Positions 23,677 through 32,308 of a stretch of 39,600 nucleotides of DNA are shown here, piece after piece. Under the pieces are notes generated by a model, which was not told the origin of the DNA, made no database searches, and was given only the letters and a program-made list of their open reading frames with translations. The translations under genes were made by a program, and so were the position numbers. The number at the start of each line of letters is the position of its first letter. Position 1 is the first letter of the stretch. Origin of the DNA: Armatimonadota bacterium (GTDB taxonomy: Bacteria > Armatimonadota > Zipacnadia > Zipacnadales > VGFC01). The DNA lies in assembly GCA_016869045.1 (NCBI GenBank), contig VGFC01000014.1, forward strand, positions 1 to 39,600. The letters are read 5' to 3'.

Positions 23677-25668
23677 CTATCTCACCTTCGTACCCAGCGG
23701 GCACTCGCGGTCGAGCGTTACGATGGCCAGCGGAACCTGCTCGCCCGCTGCCAGAATCATACCATGAGACGCCACGCCACCGATCTTCGCCGCCTTGAGG
23801 TTCGCCACCAGCACGACGCGCTTGCCGACCAGCGTCTCGGGCGGGAACTCCCGCGCGATGCCCGCGGCGACCGTCCGTGTCTCCTCCCCCAAGCTGACCG
23901 TGAGCTTCAGCAGTCGGTCCTTGCCCTCGACCCGCTCGGCGGTAGTGATCTCGGCCACGCGCAGGTCCAGCCTGGCGAACTCCTCGATGCTCACCTCGAC
24001 CGGTATCGCTTCATCGGCCATCGGCTTCTCACCGGCTTTCCCTCGATCCGGTTCCTGCTCGCGGCGGCTATCGAGCCGCGTCGCGGCCCGCCGCAGGTCG
24101 ATGCGGGGGAAGATGGGCTGGGTCCGGGCGATCCTGCCGCCGGGCGCCAGTCGGCCGGCCACGCAGGCGTCCCACGCGGCTTCGGCGGCATACCCTCCAA
24201 TGCCGAGCTGCGCCCAGATCTCCTGAGCCACCGTCGGCATGAAGGGCGAGACCAGGATGCCGACCGCCCGGAGGCAGTCGAGCAGATCATACAGCGTGGC
24301 GTCCAGCTCCTCCGTCTTCCCCGACTTGTGCAGGTCCCACGGCGCACGCTCGTCCACGAACCGATTCCCCGCACCCACAAGCTGCCACACCGCGGCCAGC
24401 GCCCCGTTCAGGTCGAGTCTCACCAGCGCCTCGCGAGCGCCCTCCGCCGCCGCGCAGATCTGCTCGGCCAGCGCTCCGGCGGACGAGCCCGGGGTAGGGA
24501 CGGCGCCCCCGTTGAAGCGCTCGACGAGGGGGAGCGTCCGGTTCAGGAGGTTCCCCAGATCGTTGGCGAGGTCATCGTTGAACCGCTGCATGACGGCCTC
24601 GAGCTTGAAGACGCCGTCGAGGCCGAACGACATCTCCCGCAGGTAGAAGTAGCGCACGGCGTCGATGGCCACATCCATCTTGCAGCCCGAGACGTCGGCC
24701 AACTGCGCAGCGGTCTCGTAGGGGCTTACGAGGTCCCCCTTGGACTTCGAGATCTTCCGGTCGCGCACGTCGTCGCCGCGAGACTCGTCCGCCGAGAGCC
24801 AGAAGCCGTGGGCGAAGATGCGCGTCGGTAAGGGCAACCCCAGCGCCATCAGCATCGCCGGCCAGATCGTGCCGTGGAAGCGGACGAGGATGTCCTTGGC
24901 CAGGAGCTGCACGTCCGGCGGCCACCACTTCGCCGTCTGCGCCTCGTCCTGCAGATAGCCGGCCGCCGTGAGGTAGTTCACGAGGGCGTCGAACCAGACG
25001 TAGATCGTCTGCTCCGGGTCACCCGGAACGGGGATGTCCCACTCGGAGGCCTTGCGGCTGATGCAGGCGTCCTGAATGCCCTGCGACACGAACGCCACGA
25101 CCTCATTGCGGCGGCTCTCGGGACCGATGAGGTCCGGGTTCTCCTCAATCGCGCGCAGAAGCCGCTCGGCGTACGCCGAAGTGCGGAAGAAGTACGCTTC
25201 GGTCTGGGCGCGGCGCACGTCGCGTTTGCAGTCGGGGCACTTGCCCTCAACGAGGTCCTTCTCCAGGAAGTGCGTCTCACAGGGCACGCAATACCAGCCC
25301 TCGTACTGGCCCTTGTAGATGTCGCCGCTGTCGCGGAGCCGGGCGAACACATCCTGCACCACCCGCACATGCTCAGCCTCGGTGGTGCGGATGAAACGGT
25401 CGAAGCTGCAGTGCATCTGCTCGAACAGGCGCCGGAACGCCGCGGCCTTGGCGTCCACGTGCTCCTGGGGCGTCACGCCAGCCTGCCGAGCGGCTTCGAC
25501 GTTCTTCTGGCCGTGTTCGTCGGTGCCCGTGACGTACAGCACGTCCTCGCCGAGCAGGCGGTGGAAACGCGCCAGCGCGTCCGCCGCCACGGTCGTGTAG
25601 GCATGGCCGATGTGCGGCTGTGCGTTCACGTAGTAGATCGGCGTCGTGATGTAGAACCTGCCTGCCAT
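23677..25668 (-). CDS. metG: Methionyl-tRNA synthetase with C-terminal tRNA-binding domain
   Basis: 663 aa from the ATG at 25668 (FYITTPIYYVNAQPHIGHAY gives the HIGH motif at residues 19-22). A zinc knuckle CVPC...CPDC is at about 129-149, and KISKSKGD (about 303) is the KMSKS loop. The anticodon-binding domain follows. From about residue 560 there is an EMAP/Trbp-type domain (FARLDLRVAEI, KLTVSLGEETRTVAAGIA, VLVANLKAAKIGGVASHGMIL), which helps tRNA binding and dimerisation. It charges initiator and elongator tRNA-Met in the cytoplasm. It lies 61 nt after the fmdB-like gene. An in-frame extension to 25719 lacks family similarity and was not used. Confidence 0.97.
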   Translation of the reverse strand: MAGRFYITTPIYYVNAQPHIGHAYTTVAADALARFHRLLGEDVLYVTGTDEHGQKNVEAARQAGVTPQEHVDAKAAAFRRLFEQMHCSFDRFIRTTEAEHVRVVQDVFARLRDSGDIYKGQYEGWYCVPCETHFLEKDLVEGKCPDCKRDVRRAQTEAYFFRTSAYAERLLRAIEENPDLIGPESRRNEVVAFVSQGIQDACISRKASEWDIPVPGDPEQTIYVWFDALVNYLTAAGYLQDEAQTAKWWPPDVQLLAKDILVRFHGTIWPAMLMALGLPLPTRIFAHGFWLSADESRGDDVRDRKISKSKGDLVSPYETAAQLADVSGCKMDVAIDAVRYFYLREMSFGLDGVFKLEAVMQRFNDDLANDLGNLLNRTLPLVERFNGGAVPTPGSSAGALAEQICAAAEGAREALVRLDLNGALAAVWQLVGAGNRFVDERAPWDLHKSGKTEELDATLYDLLDCLRAVGILVSPFMPTVAQEIWAQLGIGGYAAEAAWDACVAGRLAPGGRIARTQPIFPRIDLRRAATRLDSRREQEPDRGKAGEKPMADEAIPVEVSIEEFARLDLRVAEITTAERVEGKDRLLKLTVSLGEETRTVAAGIAREFPPETLVGKRVVLVANLKAAKIGGVASHGMILAAGEQVPLAIVTLDRECPLGTKVR

Positions 25669-25729
25669 CGGAACCAGACCGCCTCTCGCGACCGAACGTC
25701 TGTGACCGCCGTAGGTCACTGCCTAACGG

Positions 25730-25963
25730 CTAGCGGCACCCCGCGCAACTCGACCGCCGACAGCCCGCGCACGAGCTTCCCCCGCCCGCGACTGCCTTGG
25801 CGCCCCCGGCTGATCCGCTGCGTCCCACACAGGCGGACATCCGCCGCCGGACCCGCTTCGAGCCGCAGGTCGTGCACCGGGCCGAATCGGCTGCAGCGCG
25901 CCGAGGCAGAAGCAACTCGAAGCCCGCCTTGCACTTCGAGCACGCGAACTCGTAGATAGGCAT
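25730..25963 (-). CDS. FmdB-family small zinc ribbon protein
   Basis: 77 aa. MPIYEFACSKCKAGFELLL followed by CTTCGS and RRRMS is the FmdB zinc-ribbon pattern, with four cysteines for zinc. Members are small regulatory or adaptor proteins of unclear function. The C-terminal tail is Gly/Ser/Ala-rich and has two repeated CAGCR motifs, which is unusual and might bind a second metal. A GGTGAG lies just before the ATG. It lies between ricT (31 nt upstream) and metG (61 nt downstream). Confidence 0.88.
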   Translation of the reverse strand: MPIYEFACSKCKAGFELLLPRRAAADSARCTTCGSKRVRRRMSACVGRSGSAGGAKAVAGGGSSCAGCRRSSCAGCR

Positions 25964-25994
25964 CGCTCACCACCACGGCCCGCGCCTACGGACG

Positions 25995-27062
25995 CTACGA
26001 CTGCGCCGGACCGCCACTGCGTCTTGGGCGTCGCCGACGGCCCCGGCGGCGCTGCCCCCCGGCCTGCGCGCCCTCAGCCTGAGCCCCGGCGGCCGTCGGC
26101 GGCTTCTCGGAGGCGGCCTGTGGGGCTGCGGCACCCTCCGCCACCGAACCGGTTCGGCGCCGGCGCGACCCTCGCCGACGGCGCTTCTTGGGCGCGTCGG
26201 ACGGCGTGTCGTCCGTTGGGGCGGGCGGCGCCGGCGGCGGCGCCGGCTCGGCGACCCGCCGGGCCTGCTTCGGCGTCACGTCCAGCAGCTCATCGAGGCC
26301 GACCTCGATGGTCCCGTCGGGCGTGGTGACCGTCACCCGCTCCCGCAGGGCATCGATCCCCGTCACATCCCCGCTACCGTGAGTCGTCCTAACCTCAGCT
26401 CCCACCCCCGGCAGCTTGCCCCGTGCGTCGCGGTACAGCTCGTGCTCATACCGCAGGCAGCACATCAGCCGCCCGCACTGGCCGCTGATCTTCGTCGGGT
26501 TCAGGGCGATGTCCTGATCCTTGGCCATGCGGATCGTGACCGGCTGGAAGTTCCGCAGGAAGGCCGCACAACACAGGTGCCGCCCGCACGGGCCCAGACC
26601 GCCAAGGATCTTCGCCTGATCCCGGACCCCGATCTGCCGGACCTCGACCTCGCAGTCGTAGATCTCCTTCAGCCGCCGCTGCAGTTCCCGGAAGTCGGTC
26701 TTGTCATCCGAGGCGAAGGAGAAGGTGATGTGGGTGGCGTCGAAAGCATACTCGACATCCACCAGCTTCACCACCAACTCCATCTGCTTCAGCAGGCGCT
26801 GGCAGACGCGCCGGGCCTCGTCTTCGCGGTGTCGATTCTCCTGGCACCGCGCAACGTCTTCCTCCGTGGCACGCCGCAGGATCGGCTTCAGCTTCCCTTT
26901 CGTCTTCTCCCCCTGCGGCCCCGTCCGCACGACCTCGGCCAGCTCCTGCCCGCGGGAGGTCTCGGCGACAACCTGGTCCCCGGGCTGCAGGCGCAGGCCC
27001 TGCGCCGAGAAGTAGTATACCTTGCCCGTGGGCTTGAAGCAAACACCAACGGTGTCGTCCAT
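25995..27062 (-). CDS. ricT: PSP1-domain protein RicT (YaaT)
   Basis: 355 aa from the ATG at 27062 with AAGAGGT 9 nt upstream. The frame open to 27110 comes from the inserted element and is not native. The PSP1 core shows GVCFKPTGKVYYF, SFASDDKTDFRELQRRLKEIY and the cysteine-rich GLGPCGRHLCCAAFL and SGQCGRLMCCLRYE, which supply Fe-S ligands in the Ric complex. In Bacillus, RicT with RicA and RicF controls RNase Y-dependent mRNA processing. The C-terminus is a Pro/Ala linker followed by Arg-rich tracts (KKRRRRGSRRRR, RRRGRRRRPRR), probably nucleic-acid binding. It originally lay 13 nt after the mfd stop; a 182-bp element now separates them. Confidence 0.93.
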   Translation of the reverse strand: MDDTVGVCFKPTGKVYYFSAQGLRLQPGDQVVAETSRGQELAEVVRTGPQGEKTKGKLKPILRRATEEDVARCQENRHREDEARRVCQRLLKQMELVVKLVDVEYAFDATHITFSFASDDKTDFRELQRRLKEIYDCEVEVRQIGVRDQAKILGGLGPCGRHLCCAAFLRNFQPVTIRMAKDQDIALNPTKISGQCGRLMCCLRYEHELYRDARGKLPGVGAEVRTTHGSGDVTGIDALRERVTVTTPDGTIEVGLDELLDVTPKQARRVAEPAPPPAPPAPTDDTPSDAPKKRRRRGSRRRRTGSVAEGAAAPQAASEKPPTAAGAQAEGAQAGGQRRRGRRRRPRRSGGPAQS

Positions 27063-27078
27063 CCCGACGTACCTCTTA

Positions 27079-27260
27079 GAGCGTGTATGAAAGGGGTGGG
27101 CGGGCGCCATGAATGGCGCCCCTACACAACTGGGCGCGATGAATCGCGCCCCTACACCACAAACGACCGTACATCGCCGTCATGTAGGGGCACGATTCAT
27201 CGTGCCCGAGTGTAGGGGCGTGATTCATCACGCCCGATGCCGTGCTTCTCATACACGCTC
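27079..27260. mobile_element. MITE-like element with 12-bp terminal inverted repeats
   Basis: GAGCGTGTATGA at 27079-27090 and its exact complement at 27249-27260 bound a 182-bp non-coding segment. TTA occurs directly outside both ends (27076-27078 and 27261-27263), a likely target duplication; the right copy is the complement of the mfd TAA stop codon. Inside are four 25-bp palindromic units, two in each orientation. No transposase is encoded, so mobilisation would need one elsewhere. Confidence 0.8.
27102..27235. repeat. Four 25-bp palindromic units inside the MITE-like element
   Basis: Units at 27102-27126 and 27132-27156 read GGGCGCC/GCGAT-GA-ATnGCGCCCCTACA. Units at 27183-27207 and 27211-27235 are the inverse form beginning TGTAGGGGC. 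Each unit is itself a 9-2-9 palindrome, and arm changes are compensated so that pairing is kept (for example GGGCGCCAT with ATGGCGCCC), which points to conserved hairpin structure. Confidence 0.8.
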
Positions 27261-30200
27261 TTAGCGCGCCACGGCGGCGGGCGTCCTGGGCCGCGGAGCG
27301 GGCCGCTCCCGGCCGACAGCGCGCGGCTCGCGGTTGGTCAGCACGAACACGACCTCATCCATCGCGGCGAGCGTGCGCTCCGGGGCGGCCGGGTCGTAAG
27401 CGAAGGTGATCTCCATGGCCTCGAAGGTCGCCCGCGGCAGCTTCCGCTCGCCCTTGTCCGATCTCAGCAGGCCCGACGGCCGGTAGATGCGCTCGAGCTG
27501 CTGGCGTTCGCGGGCGGACAGCTTGTGGCTCTTGCGGAGGCGCACCACGACCTTCCCGGCCTGCGGCGCCACCGACTCGATCCCCGCCGCGCGACACGCC
27601 AGCTTGAGCTTCACCAACCGAACGAGGTTCTGTACCGCCTGCGGCGGCGGCCCGAAACGGTCCCGTATCTCCTCGTTCAGCGCTTCGAGCTCCTCCTCGG
27701 ACTTCACCCCCGCTAACCTGCGGTACAGCGAGATTCGCTGCCGCTCGTCCGGCACGTACGCCCCTGGGATCACTGCCTCGATCGGGAGGTCAACCGTCGG
27801 TTCCTCCTCAACCGGGGTGAGGTCCTCACCCTTCAGCGTCCGCACGGCCTCGCCCAGCATCGTCAGGAACATCTCCAGCCCGACCGCCTCCAGGTGCCCG
27901 CTCTGCTCGGGCCCCAGGAGGTTGCCCGCGCCCCGAATCTCCAGATCGCGCATGGCGATCTTGAAGCCGCTCCCCAGATCGGTGAATTCGGCCAGAGCCT
28001 CCAGCCGCGCCTCGGCCGCCGGGGTCATGCGATCCGGGTAGCGGTACAGCAGGTACGCATAGGCCTGGCGATCGGAACGACCGACCCGGCCCCGCAACTG
28101 GTACAGCTGCGCCAACCCCAGGCGGTTCGCGTCGTCCACGATGATCGTGTTGACGTTGGGGATGTCCAGCCCGCTCTCGATGATGGTGGTGCACACGAGC
28201 ACGTCGAACTCGTGCGCATAGAAGGCCATCATCACGTGTTCGAGCTGATCCTCGTCGAGCTGCCCGTGGCCCACGGCGATCCGCGCCTGCGGGACCAGTT
28301 GCTGGACGTGGGCGGCCACGTGCTTGATCGACCGCACGCGGTTGTGGACGTAGTAGACCTGCCCGCCACGCTCCAGCTCCCGCAGGATTGCCTGGCGCAC
28401 CACCTCGTCGTCATACTCCTGCACGGCCGTGCGGATCGGGAGCCGCCCGGCGGGCGGGTCATTGATCACGCTGATGTCGCGGATCGACGACAGCGCCATG
28501 TGCATGGTCCGCGGGATGGGCGTCGCGGTCAGCGTGATCACGTCCACGGTCGTGCGGAGCTGCTTCAGCCGCTCTTTCTGCCGCACGCCGAAGCGCTGCT
28601 CTTCGTCGATCACGACGAGCCCGAGGTCCCTGAAGTTCACGTCCGTGTTGAGCAACCGGTGTGTGCCGATGATGATGTCAACCGTCCCGTGCTTCAGACC
28701 CTCCACGACCTTCTGCTGCTCGGCCGACGAGCGGAAGCGGGAGAGCACCTCGACCGCCACCGGGTAGGGGCCGAGTCGCTCGCGGAAGGTGTTGAGGTGC
28801 TGCTGAGCCAGAACCGTCGTGGGCACCAGCACAGCCACCTGCTTGCCGTCGAGTACGGCCTTGAACGCCCCACGGATCGCCACCTCGGTCTTGCCGAAGC
28901 CCACATCACCGCAGATGAGGCGGTCGGCCGGGATCGGCTTCTCCATGTCCCGCTTCAGGTCCTGAACCGCCATGTACTGGTCGGGCGTCTCCTCGAACCG
29001 GAAGGCGGCTTCCATCTCGGCAAGCCACGGGGAGTCGGGGCTGAACGCGCACCCCTGGCCCTGCTCGCGCGCGCGGTAGAGCTTCAGCAGTTCGCGCGCC
29101 AGCAGCGCCGCGGAATGCCGCACGCGCTTCTTCGTCTGGTTCCACCGAGCGCTCTGCAGCGCGTGGACCGTCGGCTCCTTGCCGTCCCCGCCGACGTACT
29201 TCTGGATCCGGTCCATCTGAGTCACGGGCACGTAGATGCGGTCCTCGCCCGCGTACTGCAGCGTGAGGTACTCGCGCTCGATCCCACCAACCGTCTGCTT
29301 GCAGGTGCCTGTGTAGCGTGCGATTCCGTGGCTGATGTGCACGACGAAGTCGCCGACCTCCAGGTCGGTGAGCGTCGTGATCGAGAAGCCCGGGCGGAAC
29401 TTCTTGCTCCGACCGCGGCGGATCTTCTGCCAGCCGTACAGCTCGTTCTCGGTCAGCACCACGAGGTCAGCCGAGGGCAGCTTGAAGCCGCCGCTCAGCC
29501 TGAGCGCGCACACCGACACGCGTCCCGGGGCAAGTCCGGGAGCGTCCTCGCCGTTCAAGGGGTGCACGTTCAAGAGATGGCGTCCGCGCAACGCCGCGAT
29601 GGTCTGCTCCGGTCCGCTGGAGCTGAGGACGATGCTCTGCTGAGCCTGCTGCCACCGTGTCAGACCCTCGGCCAGCAGATCGAAGTGCCCGGCGAAGCTC
29701 TCCACCGGCGGCGTGTGGAACGGGACAACCGGCGTGCTGGGCGCCCAGGGCACCTCGCGTTGCATGAGGGTGAGGTAGACCACGCGGCACGGTGTGCCCA
29801 TGCCATCGGCCAGGCGCTCCACCAGTTGCGCCGCGCTGAGGCAGGCGGTCTCGGGCAGGCGCAGATGCGCGCCCGTCCGTAGGCCGCGGCTGTACTCGCG
29901 CTCGACATCTGTGTGCAGGCGGTCCGCCGCGGACTGGGCTCGCACCGGCTCATCGACGAAGACGACACCGTCCTGCGGGACGTAGTCCAGCACCGACGCC
30001 AGCCGGTCGTAGAAGAACGGGATGTAGTGCTCCAGGCCCGCGGCGTGAGCGGCAGTAGACAGGCGCTCGAGGTCGTTACGCACGCCCTCCTCCAGGCGCC
30101 TCGCCTCCTCGTAGCGCTCGCGCTCGCGGAGCTTGCGGACCTCGGCGTGGAGCGCGTTTTCGATGCGCGTCATGCCCGCGTCAAGCGTTCGCGCATCGGG

Positions 30201-30899
30201 GACCAGTTCCGCCGCGGGGCCGAAGGTCAGGTTGTCCAGGGAACTCATCGACCGCTGGCTCGCTGGGTCGAAGGCGCGGAGGGCCTCGACCTCGTCGCCG
30301 AACAGCTCGATCCTCACCGGCATCTCCGCGCCGGAGGGAAACAGGTCCACGATGTCGCCTCGCACGGAGAACTGCCCCACCGCGTTGACGAGGTCGGCGC
30401 GCTCGTACCCCAGGCGAGCCAGGTCCCGTGCAAGCGCGTCGCGCTGGATCGTGGCGCCGACCCTCACCTCGCGCAGCCCGGCAAGCACAACCTCGACCGG
30501 TACGGTCAAGTGCATCACGGCGCTTACGCCGGCCACGACGATGGTCCGGCTCCCCTGCGCGAGGCGCTCAAGGGCAGCCAAGCGGTCACCGAGCGTCGTA
30601 CGGTCCGCGGGCATGCCGTCATACAAGGTCTCGGTGATCGAAGGGTAGCGGAGTACCGGAACGGAGGGGTCGTCCTCGAACAGGGCCGTCAGATCGTCAA
30701 ACAGGCGGGTGGCGTGCTCCTCGTTGTGCGCGATGACCAGGGCGGGGCCCTGCGAATGCCGCACGGTGCCGGCGATCAGTAGCGACTTACCGGCCCCGCT
30801 GGCGCCCTCAATGCACAGGCGGTCGCCGTGGGCGGCCAGGCCCGCCAGGATCGTCTGAAACTCGTCGGATCTCTCCAACACCGCCAACAGCGTGTGCAT
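27261..30899 (-). CDS. mfd: Transcription-repair coupling factor Mfd
   Basis: 1,212 aa, normal Mfd length, from the ATG at 30899 (AGGA upstream). It displaces RNA polymerase stalled at DNA lesions and recruits UvrA. Order of domains: UvrB-like N-terminal module with GASGAGKS (about 33), the RNA polymerase interaction domain with VGDFVVHISHGIARYTG, then a RecG-type helicase with ICGDVGFGKTEVAIRGAF, DEEQRFGV, LTATPIPRTMHMAL and LRGRVGRSDRQAYAYLLY, and a C-terminal TRCF domain. The stop TAA is also the edge of the inserted 182-bp element. Upstream, 138 nt separate it from ssb. Confidence 0.97.
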   Translation of the reverse strand: MHTLLAVLERSDEFQTILAGLAAHGDRLCIEGASGAGKSLLIAGTVRHSQGPALVIAHNEEHATRLFDDLTALFEDDPSVPVLRYPSITETLYDGMPADRTTLGDRLAALERLAQGSRTIVVAGVSAVMHLTVPVEVVLAGLREVRVGATIQRDALARDLARLGYERADLVNAVGQFSVRGDIVDLFPSGAEMPVRIELFGDEVEALRAFDPASQRSMSSLDNLTFGPAAELVPDARTLDAGMTRIENALHAEVRKLRERERYEEARRLEEGVRNDLERLSTAAHAAGLEHYIPFFYDRLASVLDYVPQDGVVFVDEPVRAQSAADRLHTDVEREYSRGLRTGAHLRLPETACLSAAQLVERLADGMGTPCRVVYLTLMQREVPWAPSTPVVPFHTPPVESFAGHFDLLAEGLTRWQQAQQSIVLSSSGPEQTIAALRGRHLLNVHPLNGEDAPGLAPGRVSVCALRLSGGFKLPSADLVVLTENELYGWQKIRRGRSKKFRPGFSITTLTDLEVGDFVVHISHGIARYTGTCKQTVGGIEREYLTLQYAGEDRIYVPVTQMDRIQKYVGGDGKEPTVHALQSARWNQTKKRVRHSAALLARELLKLYRAREQGQGCAFSPDSPWLAEMEAAFRFEETPDQYMAVQDLKRDMEKPIPADRLICGDVGFGKTEVAIRGAFKAVLDGKQVAVLVPTTVLAQQHLNTFRERLGPYPVAVEVLSRFRSSAEQQKVVEGLKHGTVDIIIGTHRLLNTDVNFRDLGLVVIDEEQRFGVRQKERLKQLRTTVDVITLTATPIPRTMHMALSSIRDISVINDPPAGRLPIRTAVQEYDDEVVRQAILRELERGGQVYYVHNRVRSIKHVAAHVQQLVPQARIAVGHGQLDEDQLEHVMMAFYAHEFDVLVCTTIIESGLDIPNVNTIIVDDANRLGLAQLYQLRGRVGRSDRQAYAYLLYRYPDRMTPAAEARLEALAEFTDLGSGFKIAMRDLEIRGAGNLLGPEQSGHLEAVGLEMFLTMLGEAVRTLKGEDLTPVEEEPTVDLPIEAVIPGAYVPDERQRISLYRRLAGVKSEEELEALNEEIRDRFGPPPQAVQNLVRLVKLKLACRAAGIESVAPQAGKVVVRLRKSHKLSARERQQLERIYRPSGLLRSDKGERKLPRATFEAMEITFAYDPAAPERTLAAMDEVVFVLTNREPRAVGRERPAPRPRTPAAVAR

Positions 30900-30938
30900 C
30901 CACGTCCTACCTGCCGGCCACCGTCGCAAGCGCCGCCG

Positions 30939-30960
30939 GCCCGAGGGTCGAATCTCGGGC
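30939..30960. other. Hairpin in the ssb-mfd gap
   Basis: GCCCGAG and CTCGGGC form a perfect 7-bp stem with an 8-nt loop, in the 138-nt gap between ssb and mfd. No T-run follows on the minus strand. It may attenuate or process the transcript. I see no other feature in this gap. Confidence 0.4.
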
Positions 30961-31037
30961 TAGGTCGGGCGGAGATGGCTGTCGTTGTTCACGCACAAAC
31001 CGATTCGGCGAGCCGGGAGCGACAGGTCGGGTCGGCA

Positions 31038-31493
31038 CTACTGGTCGCCGAACGGGTCCTCGGCATCCAACGGCTCGGGCGGCTCATCGTCCGTCGGTGC
31101 GTCACTGGGCGCGGCGGCCGGGGCGGGCGGAGGCGCATAGCCCCGGCTGGCCTCCCGTCGCTCGCGCTCCGCGCGGCTCTCGAGGAAGGACACCCGGTCG
31201 GCGACGACCTCAAATGCCTGTCGCTGCTGGCCATCCTGGGTCGTGTAGCTCCGCGTCTGTATCCGGCCTTGGACGCCTACCGGCGCCCCCTTGCCCAGGT
31301 ACTGGCCGCACAGCTCCCCCGTCTTCTCCCACGCGACAATGTCGATGAAGTCCGTCGGCCGGTTCCCCGACTCATCCCTGCCAAACGGGCGATCAACGGC
31401 GAGTCGGAACCGCGTTACGGCTTTCCCCGTCTGCGTGTACCGCATCTCGGGGTCCTTCGTCAGCCGACCAACCAACACCACGCTGTTGATCAC
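31038..31493 (-). CDS. ssb: Single-stranded DNA-binding protein
   Basis: 151 aa from a GTG at 31493 (GGGGGGCG upstream). The OB fold shows INSVVLVGRLTKDPEMRYTQTGKAV, FIDIVAWEKTGELCGQYLGKG and VQGRIQTRSYTTQDGQ. It coats single-stranded DNA in replication and repair. After a Pro/Ala linker the acidic tail ends EDPFGDQ rather than the usual terminal IPF, so the Pro-Phe that docks partner proteins is followed by three more residues. The gene lies 45 nt after rpsF, the usual rpsF-ssb order, but rpsR does not follow. Confidence 0.95.
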   Translation of the reverse strand: MINSVVLVGRLTKDPEMRYTQTGKAVTRFRLAVDRPFGRDESGNRPTDFIDIVAWEKTGELCGQYLGKGAPVGVQGRIQTRSYTTQDGQQRQAFEVVADRVSFLESRAERERREASRGYAPPPAPAAAPSDAPTDDEPPEPLDAEDPFGDQ

Positions 31494-31538
31494 CGTCGCG
31501 CCCCCCAGTCCTGCGGATTGTGGACCTGCCCCGCTTTG

Positions 31539-32060
31539 CTACACTTCGGCGTCGTCGTCCGCGCCCTCGTCATCGGCCTCCTCCGCCCCCGCGTCAGCCT
31601 CCTCGACCGGCGCCTCGGTCGGTGCCTCTTCCTCCTCCTTGGCCTCCTCCGGCTCTGCGCCAACCTCCTCGACCGCGTCCTCGGTCGGCGCCTCCTCCCC
31701 TGCGGCTTTCTCAGCGTCCGCATCCGGAGCGGGAGCAGGCTCCGCCGACATGGGGCGCCAGATCGCGCGAGGGTTGGGCACGACGACGACGTGCCTCAGC
31801 ACCTGCTCTTCCAGCTCCAGCTCCTTACGCAGAGCATCGATCGATCCGGAGTCCGCGTTGAAGTAGCAGATGACGTAGGTGCCGCGCTTGCAGCCGTCGA
31901 TCGCGTACGCCATCTCCCGGCGCTCCCACACGTCGTGCAGTTCGATCGTGCCCCCGATCTGCCCGACCGTGTCGGCCACCCGGCCCATCAGGGCCCGCAA
32001 GTCCTCGTCCGTAACCTCCGGACGCACGATGTACATCGCCTCATACAGTCTCACCGGCAA
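31539..32060 (-). CDS. rpsF: 30S ribosomal protein S6 with long acidic C-terminal tail
   Basis: 173 aa; residues 1-105 are the S6 core (YEAMYIVRPEVTDEDL, WERREMAYAIDGCKRGTYVICYFNAD, VLRHVVVV). S6 binds the central domain of 16S rRNA together with S18. The start is a TTG at 32060 with AGAGGTGA upstream; a GTG two codons later is possible. About 70 further residues are almost entirely Glu, Ala, Asp and Pro, much longer than the short acidic tail of E. coli S6. The gene is read from a consensus promoter at 32213-32241 with a leader of about 145 nt. Confidence 0.95.
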   Translation of the reverse strand: MPVRLYEAMYIVRPEVTDEDLRALMGRVADTVGQIGGTIELHDVWERREMAYAIDGCKRGTYVICYFNADSGSIDALRKELELEEQVLRHVVVVPNPRAIWRPMSAEPAPAPDADAEKAAGEEAPTEDAVEEVGAEPEEAKEEEEAPTEAPVEEADAGAEEADDEGADDDAEV

Positions 32061-32206
32061 AGTGACGTCACCTCTTCCTATGGTCCTCGGCCCGCGGTGG
32101 GTCGGCCCGGTCGTCCGCGCTACGCGAACGCTGGCGCCCTGCCGGGCACCGGGCGGATCGGCGGGCAGGAAGACATTGCGCGCCGGCGAGGGCCGGCGCG
32201 AACGAC
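32061..32206 (-). promoter_or_regulatory. rpsF 5' leader with GC-rich hairpin
   Basis: The predicted transcript begins near 32206 and runs about 145 nt to the rpsF start. A perfect 9-bp hairpin (CGCGCCGGC with its complement, loop of 4) is at 32179-32200. Ribosomal S6 leaders in several phyla bind the S6:S18 pair for autoregulation; I cannot confirm the specific CCG motif fold here. Confidence 0.4.
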
Positions 32207-32212
32207 GTTTGG

Positions 32213-32241
32213 ATTATAGCACACGTATCGCCGAGTGGCAA
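32213..32241 (-). promoter_or_regulatory. Sigma70-type promoter of the rpsF operon
   Basis: On the minus strand TTGCCA (32236-32241), 17 nt, TATAAT (32213-32218). It reads into rpsF-ssb-mfd and lies 32 bp from the divergent promoter for the dapF side. Confidence 0.85.
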
Positions 32242-32273
32242 CCGAGGGGGAATGGCCGCTTTGGCAGTTGTTG

Positions 32274-32302
32274 TTGACGGACGGAGGCCCAGTGCCTATA
32301 AT
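32274..32302 (+). promoter_or_regulatory. Sigma70-type promoter toward dapF
   Basis: TTGACG (32274-32279), 17 nt, TATAAT (32297-32302). A very strong consensus promoter; transcription would begin near 32309, about 350 nt before the dapF start. Confidence 0.88.
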
Positions 32303-32308
32303 GCGCCG

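Noticed and set aside
27091-27248. CRISPR-like repeat array
   Set aside because: The units are palindromes in two orientations without equal-length unique spacers, bounded by terminal inverted repeats, which fits a MITE-like element.
27894-29882. Long plus-strand open frame opposite mfd (about 660 codons)
   Set aside because: It mirrors the mfd codon positions in GC-rich DNA and has no recognisable domain; the same applies to long frames opposite the cyclase fusion and other minus-strand genes.
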